Shown in pieces: positions 4,755-7,362 of a stretch of DNA of 7,362 bases. Position numbers and translations under genes: made by a program. The DNA is from DASYQV01 sp036005125 (GTDB lineage: Bacteria; Acidobacteriota; Vicinamibacteria; Vicinamibacterales; UBA2999). A model generated the notes under the pieces. That model had not been told where the DNA came from and ran no database searches. It saw nothing but the letters and a program-made list of their open reading frames with translations. The stretch's first letter is position 1. Every line of letters begins with the position of its first letter. The stretch covers positions 1 through 7,362 of the forward strand of contig DASYQV010000340.1 of assembly GCA_036005125.1 (NCBI GenBank), in the 5' to 3' direction.

Positions 4755-7362
4755 ATGCGATGGATTCCCGTGCGGGTGCTGGCGTGTCTGCTCGTGGCGA
4801 TGGCGGGCACCGCTCGTGCCCAGGTGGGTACGGGCCAGCTGACCGGAACGGTCACCGACGCCGGCGGCGCGGCCGTGCCAGGCGCGACGATCACCGCGAT
4901 ACATGTGGACACGGCGGCATCGAGACGGACGGTCTCGAGCTCTGCGGGCGTCTATACGCTGGCCGGCCTGCCACCAGGTCTGTACCGCATTGGCGTCGAG
5001 CTGGTGGGGTTCCAGACGGTCCGCCGTGAAGGCATCCGGATCGAGACCGGCAAGACGATCACGCTGGACTTCGCGCTGACGGTCGGCGAGATCACCGAAT
5101 CGCTCACCGTCACCGCTGACGCGCCGGTGTTGCGGCGCGCCACCGGGAGCCTCGGCGAGATCGTATCGCAGGAAAAGATCGTCGCGCTGCCGCTCAACGG
5201 GCGGAGCGTCATCACGCTGGCATCGCTCGCGCCTGGCGTCGCTCTGCCTCCGGCATCGCAGCTCCCGCGAATCAACGGCGGCCGGCCGCGCACCAACGAA
5301 TATCTGTTCGATGGCATCTCGGTGGTGCAGCCGGAGCCGGGCCAGGTCGCGTTCTTCCCGGTCGTCGACGCCATCCAGGAATTCAAGATCGAAACGAACA
5401 GCCCGCCGGCCGAGTTCGGCCGGTTCAACGGTGGCGTCATCAACCTGACGACGAAGGCCGGCACCAACGTCCTCCATGGAACCGCGTTCGACTTCTTCCG
5501 CCACGAAGGGCTGAACGCGCGCAATGTCTTTGCGCCGGCCGCCGCCAAGCCCGACTTCCGCCGGAACCAGTTCGGCGGCGTCCTGGGCGGCCCGCTCCGT
5601 CGCGACCGGACGTTCTTCTTCGTCGATTACCAGGGTCAGCGGCAACGTATCGGCCGGACCGTGATCTCGACGGTGCCGACGCTGCTGCAACGACAGGGAA
5701 TCTTCGCCGAGGCGATCGCCGGCCGCGTGCCGGTTATTTACGATCCCGGCACGACCGTGTCCGACGGGAGCGGCGGGCTCACGCGCACACCGTTCGCGAA
5801 CGGCGCCATCCCGACCGACCGCCTCGATCCCGTGGCGCTGGCGCTGCTCCAGCGGTATCCGCAGCCCACCGCGTCGGGGACGGCCAACAACTATCGCCGG
5901 ACCGCAAACGAGACCGACGACCAGAATCAGTTCGATGCGCGCATCGATCAGAGGATCTCGAACGGCGATCAGGTGTTCGCGCGCCTCTCGCATTTCGACG
6001 GCGAATTCCTGCCGGTCACCCCGCTCCCCGACGGCAGCGGGGTCACGACCGGCACCCTCGGGCCACAGGACACGAAGGCATGGTCCTTTGCGTCGAGCTA
6101 TCAGCGCTCGTTCTCGGCGAGCCTGCTGAACGAGCTGCGAATCGGCGACACGCGCCGAACCGTCGCGCGCACGGCGGCCGTGATCTCAAGCGCTACAGGC
6201 GCCGATCTCGGCATTCCTGGAATCCCGGCCACCGCCCGGTTCTCCAACACGCTGCCGACGTTTCTCATCAGCGGATACCAGCAGCTCGGGTCGCCGCCGA
6301 ACACGGCGACCAACTTCAATACGAGCGTCTCCGAGGTCGCCGACACGCTGACATGGGTCAAAGGGCGCCACACGATGAAAATGGGACTCGACTGGCGCTG
6401 GGAACGGCTGAACGTGATCCAGCCTCCGTCGCCAACCGGATCGTTCACGTTCAACGCGCTCGGCAGCGACCTCCCTGGCGTGGCCAACACGGGCACACCG
6501 CTCGCGAGCTTCCTGCTCGGGCAGGTGCAGAACTTCTCGATCGATGTGCAGCAGTCGGAAATCCAGCAGCGGGCGCGCTTCCAGGAGTACTTCATCCAGG
6601 ATGACTGGAAGGTCTCCAACCGTCTCACCATCCATCCTGGACTGCGCTACACGCTGAATTTCCCGTCCACGGAAATCAACGGGCAGACGGCCGTCTTCGA
6701 CCTGCAGACGCAATTGCTCGAATACCCGGGGGTCCAACCGGTGCGTCCGCTGAAGAAGAACAACTTCGGCCCCCGTCTGAGCCTCGTCTACGGCCTCACG
6801 GACAACACGATCGTCAGCTCCGGGTTTGGTCTCGTATGGATCGAGATGGCCGGGATCACCACGCCGTTCACGACACCGACGTTCCCGTTCCTGCAGACGG
6901 TTTCGCAGCGGGCGCTCGATACGATCTCACCGGCGTTTGTGCTGCACAACGGGCCGAGCGTCGCACCGATCTCGTCGACGCCGATGGCCGGTCTCGGCCA
7001 GGGCGTATTCGCAGTCGACAGCACGCTCGGGTCCGGCTATGTGCAGCAGTGGAATGTCTCAGTGCAGCGGGAATTGACCACGAACACGATCGTCCAGGCG
7101 GCGTACGTTGGTTCGAACATCACGCATGTCGGGATCCCGGACACCAACCTCAATCAGCTGACCGTCAACCAGCTCGCGCTCGGCGCGGCGCTGCTCGAAC
7201 GAGTCCAGAATCCGTATTTCGGCATCATTCCGCAGTCGTCGTCGCTCGGCGATCCAACCATTTCCGTCGCGCAGCTCCTCAAGCCGTATCCGAAGTACAC
7301 GACGGTGAGCCTCTATCGCAACAACGTCGGCACGACGCGCTATCAGGGACTCGAACTGACTC
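4755..7362 (+). CDS. Oar-like TonB-dependent outer-membrane receptor, N-terminal 869 residues (3' end outside window)
   Basis: This is an outer-membrane beta-barrel receptor energised by TonB-ExbBD. A signal peptide (1-22, AxA cut after ARA) leads into a carboxypeptidase-regulatory-like domain (about 24-115, GQLTGTVTDAGGAAVPGATI to YTLAGLPPGLYRIGVE). A plug follows (about 118-245) with LPLNGRS (145-151), RPRTNEYLFDG and QEFKIETNSPPAEFGRFNGG (from 208), then barrel strands such as FFFVDYQG (287-294), FQEYFIQDDWK and QWNVSVQREL. The frame stays open without stop or shift to the window edge; relatives are about 1000-1200 aa, so the last barrel strands are missing. I chose ATG 4755 because GAGG (4742-4745) lies nine bases upstream and the signal peptide is then compact; ATG 4704 and GTG 4737 are in-frame alternatives. 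No clear TonB box was found. The substrate is unknown. Divergence from modA hints at, but does not show, a metal-oxyanion link. Confidence 0.9.
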   Translation, partial: MRWIPVRVLACLLVAMAGTARAQVGTGQLTGTVTDAGGAAVPGATITAIHVDTAASRRTVSSSAGVYTLAGLPPGLYRIGVELVGFQTVRREGIRIETGKTITLDFALTVGEITESLTVTADAPVLRRATGSLGEIVSQEKIVALPLNGRSVITLASLAPGVALPPASQLPRINGGRPRTNEYLFDGISVVQPEPGQVAFFPVVDAIQEFKIETNSPPAEFGRFNGGVINLTTKAGTNVLHGTAFDFFRHEGLNARNVFAPAAAKPDFRRNQFGGVLGGPLRRDRTFFFVDYQGQRQRIGRTVISTVPTLLQRQGIFAEAIAGRVPVIYDPGTTVSDGSGGLTRTPFANGAIPTDRLDPVALALLQRYPQPTASGTANNYRRTANETDDQNQFDARIDQRISNGDQVFARLSHFDGEFLPVTPLPDGSGVTTGTLGPQDTKAWSFASSYQRSFSASLLNELRIGDTRRTVARTAAVISSATGADLGIPGIPATARFSNTLPTFLISGYQQLGSPPNTATNFNTSVSEVADTLTWVKGRHTMKMGLDWRWERLNVIQPPSPTGSFTFNALGSDLPGVANTGTPLASFLLGQVQNFSIDVQQSEIQQRARFQEYFIQDDWKVSNRLTIHPGLRYTLNFPSTEINGQTAVFDLQTQLLEYPGVQPVRPLKKNNFGPRLSLVYGLTDNTIVSSGFGLVWIEMAGITTPFTTPTFPFLQTVSQRALDTISPAFVLHNGPSVAPISSTPMAGLGQGVFAVDSTLGSGYVQQWNVSVQRELTTNTIVQAAYVGSNITHVGIPDTNLNQLTVNQLALGAALLERVQNPYFGIIPQSSSLGDPTISVAQLLKPYPKYTTVSLYRNNVGTTRYQGLELT

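Noticed and set aside
4755..4787. Lipobox VLAC in the receptor leader, suggesting a lipoprotein
   Set aside because: The cysteine is at residue 11, inside the hydrophobic core, and Leu at -2 is atypical. The AxA site after residue 22 and the receptor family fit a type I signal peptide.
4728..5993. 421-aa open frame on the minus strand opposite the receptor gene
   Set aside because: The plus strand gives a continuous, recognisable TonB-dependent receptor. The antisense frame is Arg/Asp-rich with no domain, as expected from a high-GC shadow.

Overview
The window is GC-rich, densely coded bacterial DNA. No rRNA or marker gene fixes the taxon. The best guess is an Acidobacteriota genome, perhaps of the Vicinamibacteria type. 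The main reason is the large Oar-like TonB-dependent receptor with an N-terminal carboxypeptidase-regulatory-like domain, a family strongly expanded in that phylum. The small Gly/Trp-rich membrane protein and proline-rich lipoprotein of unknown family would also fit. This assignment is inference.

Layout. (1) At 15-308, minus strand, is a 97-residue membrane protein of unknown function. (2) 309-707 is a divergent intergenic region with no convincing gene. It holds a 7-bp GAA-loop hairpin, a 19-position inverted repeat and a perfect 13-bp tandem duplication. (3) At 708-1394, plus strand, is a proline-rich secreted lipoprotein of unknown function. (4) At 1400-1453 a 16-bp perfect hairpin, with arms built from a tandem heptamer, fills the gap between convergent genes. 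(5) 1468-4659, minus strand, is a complete molybdate (or tungstate) uptake operon in the order modA, modB, modC, then a regulator that fuses an excisionase/MerR-like helix-turn-helix to a Mop/TOBE oxyanion-binding domain. modB and modC overlap by 4 nt (ATGA). A second heptamer-built hairpin with a perfect 20-bp stem lies between modA and modB, and its repeats run into the last codons of modA. (6) 4660-4754 is a short divergent promoter region. (7) From 4755 to the window end, plus strand, is the first 869 residues of the TonB-dependent receptor, which continues past the window.

How the genes work together. ModA would capture molybdate in the periplasm, ModB forms the membrane channel and ModC supplies ATP hydrolysis. 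The HTH-Mop protein probably senses intracellular oxyanion and controls the operon. The receptor shares a 95-bp promoter region with modA, so co-regulation is possible. Its substrate cannot be read from sequence, and this family is usually numerous and varied in its hosts.

The least explained structure is the pair of intergenic hairpins whose arms are tandem 7-mers of different sequence but the same period and architecture.
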